Origin: Chenopodium formosanum
Taxonomy: Eukaryota > Streptophyta > Magnoliopsida > Caryophyllales > Amaranthaceae
Length of the DNA stretch: 64,000 nucleotides
Assembly (NCBI GenBank): GCA_024500155.1
Contig: CM044868.1
Span: 38,698,165-38,762,164, forward strand
Reading direction: 5' to 3'
Every line of letters starts with the position of its first letter. The first letter of the stretch is position 1. Of this stretch, positions 35,583 through 46,978 are shown in pieces. Position numbers and translations under genes: made by a program. The notes beneath the pieces are model-generated. The model worked only from the letters and a program-made list of their open reading frames with translations. It did no database searches and had not been told where the DNA came from.

Positions 35583-38500
35583 AAAGTCAAACACATTTAA
35601 ACAAAGATGTCTGAATCTAATGAAAGTTAAATACAGTTAAACAAAGCTTTTTAAATCTAATGAAAGTCAAACACATTCAAACAATTAATTTTGAATCGAA
35701 ATAAAGTAAAACAAATTCAAACAAAGCTTTTTGATTCAAAAGAAAGACAAACACATTCAAACAAAGCTTTTTAAATAAAATGAAAGTCAAACACATTTAA
35801 ACAAATCTTTCAAAATCAAATGAAAGTCAAACACATTCAAACAAAGTTTTTTAAATCAAAGGAAAGTCAAACACATTCAAACAAATCTTTTTAAATCATG
35901 TGAAAGTCAAACACATTCAAACATAGCTTTTTGAATCAAATGAAAGTAAAACACATTCAAACAAATATTTTTTAAATCATATGAAAGTCAAACACATTCA
36001 AACATAGCTTTTTGAATCAAATGAAAATAAAACACATTCAAACAAAGCCTTTTAAATCAAATGAAAGTCAAACACATTCAAACAAATCTTTTTAAATCAC
36101 ATGAAAGTCAAACACATTTAAACAAATCTTTTTAAATCATATGAAAGTCAAACACATTCAAACATAGCTTTTTGAATCAAATGAAAATAAAACACATTCA
36201 AACAAAGCCTTTTAAATCAAATGAAAGTCAAACACATTCAAACAAATCTTTTTAAATCACATGAAAGTCAAACACATTTAAACATAGCTTTTTTAATCAA
36301 ATGAAAGTCAAACACATTTAAACAAAACTTTATGAATCAAATGAAAATCAAATAGATTCAAACAAAGCTTTGTTAATCAAATGAAAGTCAAACACATTCA
36401 AACAAAGTTTTTTGAATCAAATGAAAGTCAAACACATTCAAACAAATCTTTTTAAATCACATGAAAGTCAAACACATTCAAACATAACTTTTTGAATCAA
36501 ATGAAAGTCAAACACATTTAAACAAATTTTTTTGGATCGAAATACAATCAAATACATTCAAACAAACTTTATAAATCAAAAGAAAATCAAACACGTTCAA
36601 ACAATTCTATTTGAATCGAAAAAAAGTAAAAACACATTCAAACAAGTCGTTTTGAATCAAAAGAAAGTCAAACACATTCAAACAAAGTTTTTTGAATCAA
36701 ATGAAAGTCAAACACATTCAAACAAATCTTTTTAAAGCATATGAAAGTCAAACACATTCAAAAATAGCTGTTTAAATCAAATGAAAGTTAAACACATTTA
36801 AACAAAGCTTTTTGAATCAAATGAAAGTCAAACATATTTGAATAAATCTTTTTGAATCGAAATAAAGTCAAACATATTCAAACAAACCTTTTTGAATAAA
36901 ATGAAAGTCAAACACGTTCAAACAAAGCTTGTTGAATCAAATGAAAGTTAAACACATTCAAACAAAGCTATTTGAATCTAATGAAAGTTAAATACATACA
37001 AACAAAGCTTTTTAAATATAATTAAAGTCAAACACATTCAAACAATTCTTTTTAAATCGAAAAAAAGTAAAACAAATTCAAACAAAGCTTTTTGAATCAA
37101 AAGAAAGTCAAACACATTCAAACTAAGCTTTTTGAACCAAATGAAAGTCATACACATTCAAACAAATCTTTCAAAATCATATAAAAGTCAAACACATTCA
37201 AACATAGCTTTTTTAATCAAATGAAAGTCAAACACATTTAAACAAAGCTTTTTGAATCAAATGAAAGTCAATCACATTCAAATAAATCTTTTTGAATAGA
37301 AATAAAGTCAAACACATTCAAACAAAGATTTTTGAATCAAATGAAAGTAAAACACATTCAAACAAAGCTTTTTGAATCAAATGAATGTCAACCACATTTA
37401 ATCTAATCTTTTAAAAGCATATGAAAGTCAAACACATTCAAAAATAGCATTGGAAATCAAATGAAAGTTAAACACATTTAAACAAAGCTTTTTGAATCAA
37501 ATGAAAGTCAAACACATTTGAATAAATCTTTTTGAATCGAAATAAAGTCAAACATATTTAAACAAAACTTTTTGAATCAAATGAAAGTCAAACACGTTCA
37601 AACAAAGCTTGTTGAATCATATGAAAGTCAAACACATTCAAACAAAGATGTCTGAACTAATGAAAGTTAAATACATTTAAACAAAGCTTTTTAAATGTAA
37701 TGAAAGTCAAACACATTCAAACAATTAATTTTTAATCGAAATAAAGTAAATTAATTTCAAACAAAGCTTTTTGAATCAAAAGAAAGACAAACACACTCAA
37801 ACAAAGCTTTTTAAATAAAATGAAAGTCAAACACATTTAAACAAATCTTTCAAAATCAAATGAAAGTCAAACACATTCAAACAAAGTTTTTTAATTCAAA
37901 GGAAAGTCAAACACATTCAAACAAATCTTTTTAAATCATGTGAAAGTCAAACACATTCAAACATAGCTTTTTGAATCAAATGAAAGTAAAACACATTCAA
38001 ACAAAGCTTTTTAAATCAAATGAAAGTCAAACACATTCAAACCAATCTTTTTAAATCACATGAAAGTCAAACACATTCAAACATAGCTTTTTTAATCAAA
38101 TGAAAGTCAAACACATTTAAACAAAGCTTTTTGAATCAAATGAAAGTCAAACACATTCAAATAAATCTTTTTGAATCAAAATAAAGTCAAACACATTCAA
38201 ACAAAGCTTTTTGACTCATATGAAAGTCAAACACGTTGAAACAAAGCTTGTTGAATCAAATGAAAGTCAAACACATTCAAACAAAACTCTTTGAATCAAA
38301 TGAAAGTCAAATACATTCAAACAAAGCTTTTTTAATCTAATGAAAGTCAAACACGTTCAAACAATTCTTTTTTAATTGAAATAAAGTAAAACAAATTCAA
38401 ACAAAGCTTTTTAAATCAAAAGAAAGTCAAACATATTCAAACAAGCTTTTTTAATCAATTGAAAGTAAAACACATTCAAACAATTCTATTTGAATCGAAA

Positions 38501-39180
38501 TAAAGTAAAACAAATTCAAACAAAGCTTTTTGAATCAAAAGAAAGACAAACACATTCAAACAAAGCTTTTTAAACCAAAGGAAAGTCAAACACATTCAAA
38601 CAAATCTTTCAAAATCAAATGAAAGTCAAACACATTCAAACAAAGTTTTTTAAATCAAATGAAAGTCAAACACATTCAAACAAATCTTTTTAAATCATAT
38701 GAAAGTCAAAGACATTCAAACATAGCTTTTTGAATAAAATGAAAGTAAAACACATTCAAACAAAGCCTTTTAAATCAAATGAAAGTCAAACACATTCAAA
38801 CAAATCTTTTTAAATCACATGAAAGTCAAACACATTTAAACAAATCTTTTTAAATCATATGAAAGTCAAACACATTCAAACATAGCTTTTTGAATCAAAT
38901 GAAAATAAAACACATTCAAACAAAGCCTTTTAAATCAAATGAAAGTCATACACATTCAAACAAATCTTTTTAAATCACATGAAAGTCAAACACGTTGAAT
39001 CAAAGTTTGTTGAATCGAATGAAAGTCAAACACATTCAAACAAAGCTCTTTGAATCAAATGAAAGTCAAATACATTTAAACAAAGCTTTTTTAATCTAAT
39101 GAAAGTCAAACACATTCAAACAATTCTTTTTGAATCGAAATAAAGTAAAACAAATTCAAACAAAACTTTTTGAATCAAAA
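35583..39180. repeat. 3,598-bp tandem duplication, copy 2
   Basis: Near-identical to 31,985-35,582. It carries the same rare sequences, for example AAATTAATTTC at 34,148 and 37,746, and GATGTCTGAAC. After 39,180 the match to copy 1 stops and the array continues with unrelated variant order. Confidence 0.9.
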
Positions 39181-41262
39181 GAAAGTCAAACATATTCATA
39201 CAAGTTTTTTTAATCAAATAAAAGTAAAACACGTTCAAACAAATCTTTCAAAATCAAATGAAAGTCAAACACATTCAAACAAAGCTTTTTAAATCAAATG
39301 ATATTAAAACACATTCAAATAAATCTTTTTTCATCATATAAAAGTCAAATACATTCAAACCTAGCTTTTTGAATCTAATGAAAATCAAACACATTCAAAC
39401 AATTTTTTTGAATTAAATGAAAGTCAAACACATTCAAATAAATCATTTTGAATCGAAACAAAGTCAAATACATTCAAACAATGCTTTTTGAATCAAATGA
39501 AAGTAAAACACATTCAAAAAAAGCTTTTGAATAAAATTAATGTCAAACACATTCAAACAAAGGTTTTTGAATCAAATGAAAGTCAAACACATTCTAACAA
39601 ATCATTCATAATCAAATGAAAGTCAAACACATTCAAACAAAGTTTTTTGAATCTTTTTAAATCAAACACAGTCAAACAAATCTTTTTAAATCATATGAAA
39701 GTCAAACACATTCAAACATATCTTTTTGAATCAAATAAAAGTCAAACACATTTAAACAATGATTTTTAAATCAAATGAAAGTCAAACACATTTAAATAAA
39801 TCATTTTGAAAAGAAATAAAGTCAAACACATCCAAACAAAGCTTTTTGAATCAAATGAAAGCCAAACACATTTTAACAATGCTTTTTGAATCAAATGAAA
39901 GTCAAAAACATTCAAACAAAGCTTTTTGAATCAAATGAAAGTCAAACACATTCAAACAAATTTTTTTGGATCGAAATACAATCAAATACATTCAAACAAA
40001 GCTTTATGAATCAAATGAAAGTCAAACACATTCAAACAAAATTTTTTGAATCAAATGAAAGTCTTACTCATTCAAACAAATCTTTTTAAATCATATGAAA
40101 GTCTAAAAAATTCAAACATAGCTTTTTGAACCAAATGAAAGTCAAACACATTTAAGCAAAGCTTTTTGAATCAAATGATAGTCAAACACATTCAAATAAA
40201 TCTTTTTGAATCGAAATAAAGTCAAACTCATTCAAACAAAGCTTATTGAATCAAAAGAAAGTGAAACACATTCATACAAGCCTTTTAAATCAAATGAAAG
40301 TAAAACACATTTAAACAAATCATTCAAAATCAAATGAAAGTCAAACACATTCAAACAAACTTTTTTGAATCAAATGAAAGTCAAACACATTCAAACTAAT
40401 CTTTTTAAATCATGTGAAAGTCAAACACATTGAAACATAACTTTTTGAATCAAATGAAAGTCAAACACATTTAAACAAAGCTTTTTGAATCAAATGAAAG
40501 CCAAACACATTTTAACAATGCTTTTTGAATCAAATGAAAGTCAAACACATTCAAACAAGCTTTTTAAATCAAATGAAAGTAAAACACATTCAAACAAATC
40601 ATTCAAAATCAAATGAAAGTCAAACACATTCAAACAAAGTTTTTCGAATCAAAAGAAAGTCAAACACATTCAAACAAATCTTTTTAAATTACATGAAAGA
40701 CAAACACATTCAAACATAACTTTTTGAATCAATTGAAAGTCAAACACATTTAAACAAAGCTTTTTGAATCAAAAGAAAGTCAAACACATTTAAATAAATC
40801 TTTTTGAATCGAAATAAAGTCAAACACATTCAAATAAAGCTTTTTGAATCAAAAGAAAGCCAAACACATTTTTACAATGCTTTTTGAATCAAATGAAAGT
40901 CAAACACATTCAAACAAAGCTTTTTGAATCAAATGAAAGTCGAACACATTCAAACAAATTTTTTTGGATCGAAATACACTCAAATACATTCAAACAAAGC
41001 TTTATGAATAAAAAGAAAGTCAAACACGTTCAAACAATTCTGTTTGAATCGAAAAAAAGTAAAAATACATTCAAACAAATCTTTTTGAATCAAATGAAAG
41101 TCAAACACATTCAAACAAAGTTTTTTGAATCAAATGAAAGTCAAACACATTCAAACAAATCTTTTTAAAGCATATGAAAGTCAAACACATTCAAAAATAA
41201 CTGTTTAAATCAAATGAAAGTTAAACACATTTAAACAAAGCTTTTTGAATCAAATAAAAGTC

Positions 41263-41267
41263 AAACA
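41263..41267. repeat. Left target-site duplication AAACA
   Basis: AAACA precedes the LTR end TGATCGAAG. It is matched by AAACA at 48,594-48,598. Joining the flanks gives a continuous GTCAAACACATTTGAATAAA monomer, found intact at 50,748 and 52,507. Confidence 0.9.
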
Positions 41268-42213
41268 TGATCGAAGTTAGATAGTGTCGTTAGTCTACTA
41301 ACCCTAATCAAATTAACAATTTATAATACCTAAACTACCCTAATACGAGTATAGGGGTAAGTAAAGGGTCGAACCCAAAAGGACTAAGTGTATCAATCTA
41401 TGCTAATTAGACTACTAGGAAAGCTTGTGAGGTAAAGAAAGGTTCAACTAACACTACTAAGAGCAAATAACTAAAACTAGGGAAAGTGGAATCCAATTAC
41501 ATCAATGCATTCAACAACATCAAACAATTAGATGAAAATGACCTCAATTAGGACGATTTACACATTTAACTCACTCTCGCGCAATTAAACATGTTAATAA
41601 TCCTACTAAACTAATTCACTCTCGTGCAACTAGCCTAGCAAAGATATGGAGGAATTTAGGGTTCTCAAACAACTCACTTTCGCACAATTGATTGAAAACA
41701 CAATTAAAAGCATAGAATCAATTAGCTAGAAAGATTCTAATCCATAAAAGCATCATCCATACACAATAATCAAGAAACAATTTCATACTAACCACAATCA
41801 ATCATTAAATTAATTAACATAACCTTCATCCATTTCCCTAGAACAAAACCTAAACTAACATAATGAACAAAAATATGGAAAACAAGATAAAATAATAATA
41901 AAAGCAAGAATCAACAACTAAACTAATTAATCTACTCGAATAAACAAATAAATAAGCAAAAACAATAATAAATGAAAGCAATAAAGGTGAGAGAAAGTTA
42001 GGAAAACTCATTGAATTTATGAGAGGAAAAATCCACAAATTTGCTTCTTCAAAATCCTAAAAACTCCATGAAAAATCCAAGCTTTCTCTCTGTAAACTAC
42101 TCCTAAACTAGAGAGAGAAACTCCTAATCTAACCCTAAGAGAGAGAAGCTCTCCTAAACTAACTAAGAAAATAGCATAATAGATCTCCCCCCTTTTTTAC
42201 AAAGAGTCACGTC

Positions 42214-42222
42214 TATATATAT
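42214..42222 (-). promoter_or_regulatory. TATA box in 3' LTR
   Basis: TATATATAT between CCACA and GACGTGACTC on the minus strand; the same element is at 47,948-47,956 in the other LTR. It lies about 640 bp into the LTR, just past the GC-rich cluster. Confidence 0.5.
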
Positions 42223-42284
42223 GTGGCTCCACACAAAAGAAAGAGACTTGGACAACAAGGCGCAAATAAATCGTAAACCCAGTC

Positions 42285-42560
42285 GTGCACGCCCGCACAT
42301 GAGTCCTGTGCGCCCGCACACAATGTGTGTGCGCCCTCTCATCGTAGTGTGCGGCCGCAACTTTGTGGGTACGGGGAAAATAAGCGCGCCCGCACATGAG
42401 TCATGCGCGCCCGCGCAAAGGTGTGTGCGCCCGCACAGCGGTCGCGCATAGGGTCGCGCAAACTCTCTGGTTTTGCTCTGTTTCTTTAGTCTGGCTGTGC
42501 GGGTTCTGACAGGGCTGCGCGCCCGTACAGCCTCACATGTGCGCCCGCGCATAAGCCGCA
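42285..42560. repeat. CpG-rich GCGCCCGC motif cluster in 3' LTR
   Basis: Around seven to nine copies or variants of GCGCCCGC(A/G)C spaced about 20-60 bp apart, some separated by ATGAGTCATG-like palindromic spacers. Strongly GC- and CpG-rich in an otherwise AT-rich window. It lies upstream of the TATA box in U3. Confidence 0.75.
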
Positions 42561-42861
42561 CAGCACCCCGCGCACAACAGATAACTTGGCTTCTTGATAT
42601 CCTCTTTCTTTCGGCGCATAATTCCTACAATACCAAAGCATGGAGATCAAAATAAAAACAAAGAAAATAAGATAAATTAAATAAATTAAGAAAATAAGCT
42701 AAAAACTATTAAAAACCACTTAAATACTCGAAATCAAGATAAAAGACGAGAATAAGTAAAATAATAGAAATAAAGGATATAAAAGGTGAAATTATTGGAA
42801 AATAAGCCGAAAAATGACTCAATAAACACCCTAAAAAGTGGCATAAAAGTCACTTATCAAA

Positions 42862-42874
42862 CTCCCCCAAGCTT
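42862..42874 (-). other. Polypurine tract of the Athila-like element
   Basis: AAGCTTGGGGGAG on the minus strand, two bases before the 3' LTR start TGATAAG. The same 13-mer recurs at 43,687 and 44,776, and with a longer G run at 43,746. Confidence 0.85.
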
Positions 42875-42878
42875 ACCT

Positions 42879-42898
42879 TTTGCTCGTCCTCGAGCAAA
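42879..42898 (-). other. Perfect stem-loop before the polypurine tract
   Basis: Minus strand TTTGCTCG-AGGA-CGAGCAAA: 8-bp stem, 4-nt loop, 4 nt upstream of the purine tract. Its position and G-rich loop parallel the stem-loops at 5,088-5,107 and 5,534-5,553 in the other element. Confidence 0.7.
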
Positions 42899-43686
42899 TT
42901 AACATGAAACACGAAAGAAGGAGAATGATTTATTCAAGCAAAGCTAGAACACTTAAGGAGACAAGAATGTACACTAACTCACTTTCGTAGGAATCACGGT
43001 CACTTTTAGCAACTAATGACAAGCCCTTTAAACCCCTAGATCGCCCTAGAGGACGAGTGTGCTCTCGTGAGGGTGTCCTAAGAGTTTAACCCACAACTCT
43101 TAATAAAAACCAAGGCAAGGCAATAAAAAGAAAAGAAAAGAAACATAAAACGAGAAAGAAAAACACAAGTTCATATTTGGACAAGAGATAGGAACAAGCA
43201 CCGATGGATGCAAACCTTTCTAAATAGACAAATGTATGCACGTTCTAAGATGTCAATGGTTGATTGAAACATAACATATGCTAAGCATAGAGAACTAATG
43301 AGGACTCAATCCACCCTAGCCCCAACCAATCGGGCTGCGTTCTCTCCACTAGCTTCAAATCAACCCTTAAGCTAGCTTCTCATGATTCCTCGAAGGAACC
43401 GGAAAAAGATAAAGAAATGAAAAACTTTGAGAAGGTAATCCCGACATCTCAACTATGCATACTCTCTCCATAGGTTTGAAATCTATCTCCCTCCACCGTT
43501 CTTTGACCTAACCCCACTAAAGTCTAAGGGACTTTTATTAGGTTGTAACGTAAGGCTAAGGGTTAAGGCGGGGTAAAAATTTTAAATTTTTGGTGATATT
43601 TCCTAAGTGAAGCAAAAGAGTGGCCTACTCTCAAAAACAAACTCAAGAAATCGCAAAATATCAAACAAAAATACCAATAATGCCAT

Positions 43687-43762
43687 CTCCCCCAAGCTTA
43701 CTCAACACTAACACACAATATATACAAAAAAAAAATGAAGGAACGCTCCCCCCCCCAAGCTT
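43687..43762 (-). repeat. Two internal copies of the polypurine-tract motif
   Basis: CTCCCCCAAGCTT at 43,687-43,699 is identical to the true tract. CT followed by nine C and AAGCTT lies at 43,746-43,762. They are spaced 59 bp apart. Confidence 0.7.
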
Positions 43763-43842
43763 GAACGAAGCATTGTCCTCAATGCTTAAACAAGGGAAGA
43801 AAACGAAACCAAACTAAAATATATTGTTTGTGTTTATTTGAT

Positions 43843-43844
<2 letters not shown>

Positions 43845-43886
<42 letters not shown>
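43845..43886. repeat. Poly-T run
   Basis: About 42 T in a row (poly-A on the element's sense strand). Its length in an assembly may be uncertain. Confidence 0.9.
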
Positions 43887-43887
<1 letters not shown>

Positions 43888-44775
43888 GGTGTCCTTGCCT
43901 TTTTCTAACCATGGACGGCTTTTTCTTGAAACTTCATTTGATTTTCTTGAATTGCATCTTTCTTCTCGAACTTTTTGCATATTCTTTTCAAGCTCAACTT
44001 TCAAATACCGTACTTAAACCAATTCACAAAGTTTTCTTGCACATGATCAACACTCTCAAAACTCAAACCTCACATGCCTATGCTTCACTAACTAAAAGGG
44101 TTGGTAAACATAGGCCATTGGGTTTGTAATGCGGTTTAAACAAGAGCGGGAAACATTAGGCTCAAATTGGTTAATAAGTAGGTTGATGCAAAATAGAAAA
44201 TCAAATTTGTAACAAAATAAAAAGAAGATAAAGAAAAATGAGAAAAGGTGCCCTTTTCCTCCCCTAGAGAGGTCCGGTCACGATCTTGGGAGCTAGAGGT
44301 CAAAACAAGGATTAAGACATGCATAGTCAATGATCCTAAATAGTCGCTCAACAAGGTGATGAAGGCTAGAACAAATGAAGCTCACAAGAGATTATAACCA
44401 AACAAATACCAACCAAGGGTTTCAAATCCACTATAGAGAGCAACTCCATCTTACCACATTCCCGTGAACTAAGGCTTCATGGACCCCTAAAAGTTCTTAA
44501 ACCGGCTACCTTAGCATATAGTATCCTAGAGTCAACCAATGACACTCTCAAACCATGCATACATTCACCACTTAGGAAGAAAATCATTCAAGGATTCAAG
44601 TCCCAAAACAAAATGTCCAATATAAGAACAAACAAAAAACATTTTGCCAAAATTACCTTGAAAGTAAAAAAAATTTTTTTTGGACTTTTCAAAATATAAG
44701 AAAAGACATGAAAATGCATATACTCAAGCGCATGGCATAAACGAATCAACATCCCACAAAACATGATAGGATACC

Positions 44776-44788
44776 CTCCCCCAAGCTT
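44776..44788 (-). repeat. Third internal copy of the polypurine-tract motif
   Basis: CTCCCCCAAGCTT on the plus strand, exactly the 13-mer of the true tract at 42,862, nearly 2 kb further inside the element. Confidence 0.7.
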
Positions 44789-45158
44789 GAATGAGAAAAT
44801 ATACTCAAACATAAACCAAATAATCCATGGGAGGGGACAAGAAAGAAATCAACCCAACAAACCAACACAAGTCCAACGAGTCACCAACCATTAGAGAAAG
44901 AGCTAGGAAAGATGTTACCGGATATTGGTAGGTGTAAATACCCGCAAATGAACCAATTTAACCTTTCAAAGCCGATTTCCTCTTGAATTGAATCTCGATT
45001 TCCATATGCTAGCAAAAATAGGCATCAAACTTCCTTGATTCTTTATCCAAACCAATGCATAAGTGTATATCAAGTTATGTACCTAGCAAAAGGCACACAA
45101 ACATTTCCATGAGAGAAAATCTAATCTAAAAAGAAAAGAAAATGAAAGCAATAAAAAC

Positions 45159-45196
45159 CTCGGGTTACTTCCCGAGAAAGGCTTGTTTAACGTCCA
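45159..45196 (-). other. Stem-loop with conserved GACGTTAAACAAGC block
   Basis: Minus strand: GGACGTTAAACAAGCC followed by a perfect stem-loop CTCGGG-AAGTAA-CCCGAG (45,159-45,176). As I recall, a closely similar block with a different but still paired stem is widespread in plant Athila-type elements downstream of pol. Here it lies about 240 bp after the gag-like stop, which fits an internal deletion that removed pol. Confidence 0.55.
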
Positions 45197-45300
45197 AGCG
45201 AGACCGCTCTAGTAAATAATATTGCAACGAACGCAAGAGCTTATCAAATGCACTACTACACATTTCATTGGATGACAAGTAGGCAAATGACGGGAGGAGG

Positions 45301-45324
45301 ACGTGCAACAAGATTATTGCACGT
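45301..45324. other. Perfect 8-bp inverted repeat
   Basis: ACGTGCAA, 8-nt loop, TTGCACGT. It lies between the gag-like stop and the conserved block. Role unknown. Confidence 0.5.
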
Positions 45325-45435
45325 AAATGAGGAGGAAGATGCCAAAAGAAAGAAGAAAAATCAAAAGAAAAATCAAAAAAAGAAGAAGAGAAAGAAGAAG
45401 AAAAATAAGGAAGAGAATAAAAAGGCAAAACCTCC

Positions 45436-46881
45436 TCAAAATCTTTTTGGGTGGCATATGCCACCCATTTCCTCAATGATGGGAGGATGAGAAGGAAAAG
45501 TCTCATCAAACAAGAGAGGGTCCTCAATAGGCTCTTTGACAAAAGAAGGGAGGAACATGGGATAGTAGGAGATGTGGTCAAATTTCCTTGAGAAAGGGAC
45601 ATGAGGAAGGGGAGGAGAAACAATGGTCTCACAAAGCCTCACATCATCAACGAGGGCATGAAAATCAATCATAGAATCCTTAAAAGAACACTCATGACTC
45701 ACATCTCCCTCAAACAAAAACTCTCCAATAGAAACAACCTCATCCTCCTCTCTATCACAACGATGAACAACAACTCCCTCAAGATCCTCAAAGCCTAGAG
45801 TCTCTAAACCATGCTTGAAAGGATAAAGGTTTCTCTCAAATTCATCCCTTTCCCATGAAGCATTGCCAATGAACTCTTTCAAGAGGCTATAATGATTTGT
45901 TACACCTTCAATGAACATACTAGCCATAACCTCAAATGAGTCCAAAGACTCATGGATAGAAGGGTCACCAACATGCAAGGTAGACTCATCAAGATGGGGA
46001 AGGGGGTTGGAAACCTCAAAATCGATATTTTCTTCATTAGAAACTCTTCCACCATCACTCAAGGGACTTTCAATCTCTCTTGATTGCTCAAACTCATCAT
46101 CATCATCCTCATGAAATCCCTCATTCAAAATTGAAGATGGCTCACTCACATCCTCACCAAGGGAAGCTCTCAAAGGGGGTAAATAAGGGGAAGGATGGCA
46201 TTCAAGCTCAAATGGGGAATGAAAAGGATCAAAATCCTCAAAAATCCCCTCATCACAAGAAAATCTCCCCTCAACTTCACACCCTTGGCCCACATCATTC
46301 TCAAAAACACTCTCACACTCCAAATGAGGTGCCTCACATCCATTTACATCAACCAAAGCACTCATCACTTGGGCAAGCCTCACTTCTCTCAATTTATGTT
46401 CCTCTTGAAGCTCTTGGAGTTGTTGGGTGAGATATTGCATTTGAGAAAGAATTTGGGCTTCAATGTTATTGAGTTGAGGTTCGTGATCAAAGTCAAATTG
46501 CACATCATCAAAATTAGCACAAACCTCATCAAAATGAGCATAAGGGGGAAAGGTGTCAATTTGTATACTTGGATTATCACTAGGCACATAAGAAGTATCA
46601 AGAGAATTCATGCAAAAATTAAAAGAAACATGAGATTCTCTATCTAAAGAATCCTTAGCAAGCCATGTGAAGAAATCCCACGCATCATGCATAGACAAAT
46701 GACAAAATCTACCATTATTCATGTCCTCAACCATTCCCCTAGTATACTCATTCATGCCCCAATAAGCTATACCACAAGCATCACTAAGAGAACACCCATG
46801 GTAACTAAGAAAACCATCAAGTCTTTCAAAGTAAGCATAGAAGGGTTCACCATCAAATTGAGGAAAAGATAAGCATGCCAT
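45436..46881 (-). CDS. Gag-like protein of the Athila-like element
   Basis: 481 codons, the only long ORF of the element, beginning about 120 bp inside the 5' LTR boundary. I chose the ATG at 46,879-46,881: the frame is open 14 codons further upstream, but its first codon there is TTG. Residues about 7-80 (FDGEPFYAYFERLDGFLSYH onward, then GMNEYTRGMVEDMNNGRFC and a WDFFTWLAKDS-like helix) resemble the C-terminal half of plant retrotransposon gag (capsid) domains. Residues about 137-178 look like a coiled coil (QMQYLTQQLQELQEEHKLRE). The remaining 300 residues are strongly acidic and low in recognisable motifs. No zinc knuckle or protease motif was found. It may help package element RNA together with proteins of an autonomous partner, which is inference. 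A second open frame, 45,165-45,632, overlaps its 3' end. Confidence 0.65.
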   Translation of the reverse strand: MACLSFPQFDGEPFYAYFERLDGFLSYHGCSLSDACGIAYWGMNEYTRGMVEDMNNGRFCHLSMHDAWDFFTWLAKDSLDRESHVSFNFCMNSLDTSYVPSDNPSIQIDTFPPYAHFDEVCANFDDVQFDFDHEPQLNNIEAQILSQMQYLTQQLQELQEEHKLREVRLAQVMSALVDVNGCEAPHLECESVFENDVGQGCEVEGRFSCDEGIFEDFDPFHSPFELECHPSPYLPPLRASLGEDVSEPSSILNEGFHEDDDDEFEQSREIESPLSDGGRVSNEENIDFEVSNPLPHLDESTLHVGDPSIHESLDSFEVMASMFIEGVTNHYSLLKEFIGNASWERDEFERNLYPFKHGLETLGFEDLEGVVVHRCDREEDEVVSIGEFLFEGDVSHECSFKDSMIDFHALVDDVRLCETIVSPPLPHVPFSRKFDHISYYPMFLPSFVKEPIEDPLLFDETFPSHPPIIEEMGGICHPKRF

Positions 46882-46978
46882 TTTTATACAAATATCAAAC
46901 AAAGAAAAGCAAACACAAATCAAATTATATACAAGAACCTAGCTAATCTAATCAACACAAATTAATGAACGCCTTAGT

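Larger units (their letters stand above)
28552..41267. repeat. 40-bp satellite array, block 3
   Basis: About 318 monomers, including the recent 3.6-kb tandem duplication. A marker module (TTTTTGGATCGAAATACAATC, then a monomer with CTTTATGAATC, then CACGTTCAAACAATTC) recurs at about 29,055, 30,895, 32,936, 36,534, 39,968 and 40,966, as well as in the other blocks. It ends at the target site of the 7.3-kb element. No non-satellite DNA was seen inside. Confidence 0.98.
41268..42859 (-). mobile_element. 3' LTR of the Athila-like element
   Basis: Reads TGATAAGTGACTTT...CTTCGATCA on the minus strand; 1,592 bp. It matches 47,001-48,593 along its whole length with scattered substitutions, mostly in the GC-rich part. 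It holds a TATA box (42,214-42,222) and a CpG-rich repeat cluster (about 42,285-42,560). Reading frames of 60-132 codons here (42,163-42,655) run over the promoter and are not preserved in the other LTR, so they are not genes. Confidence 0.92.
42899..45158 (-). other. Non-coding internal region of the Athila-like element
   Basis: No convincing ORF: the longest frames are about 75 codons and lack known motifs. An env-like gene is sometimes found here in Athila elements, but I see no supporting signal peptide or membrane pattern in a credible frame. It contains three extra purine-tract-like motifs and a 42-nt T run. Confidence 0.6.

Noticed and set aside
42163..42561. 132-codon arginine-rich reading frame in the LTR (and frames at 42,197, 42,221, 42,473, 47,931, 47,955, 48,038, 48,137 and 48,207)
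   Set aside because: They cross the TATA box and the GC-rich motif cluster. The equivalent frame in the other LTR is broken, and the composition is an effect of the GCGCCCGC repeats.
42899..45158. Possible env-like gene in the Athila-like element
   Set aside because: No long frame, signal peptide or membrane segment in a credible position; frames of 72-76 codons are within chance expectation.
45248..45490. Lysine-rich 80-codon plus-strand frame, and plus-strand frames at 45,601-46,872
   Set aside because: Antisense to the gag-like ORF and its downstream pyrimidine tract.
45165..45632. 155-codon frame overlapping the 3' end of the gag-like ORF, possibly reached by frameshifting
   Set aside because: It is serine/phenylalanine-rich from a pyrimidine tract and runs through the conserved non-coding block. 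No slippery site with downstream structure was clear. Kept only as a remote possibility.
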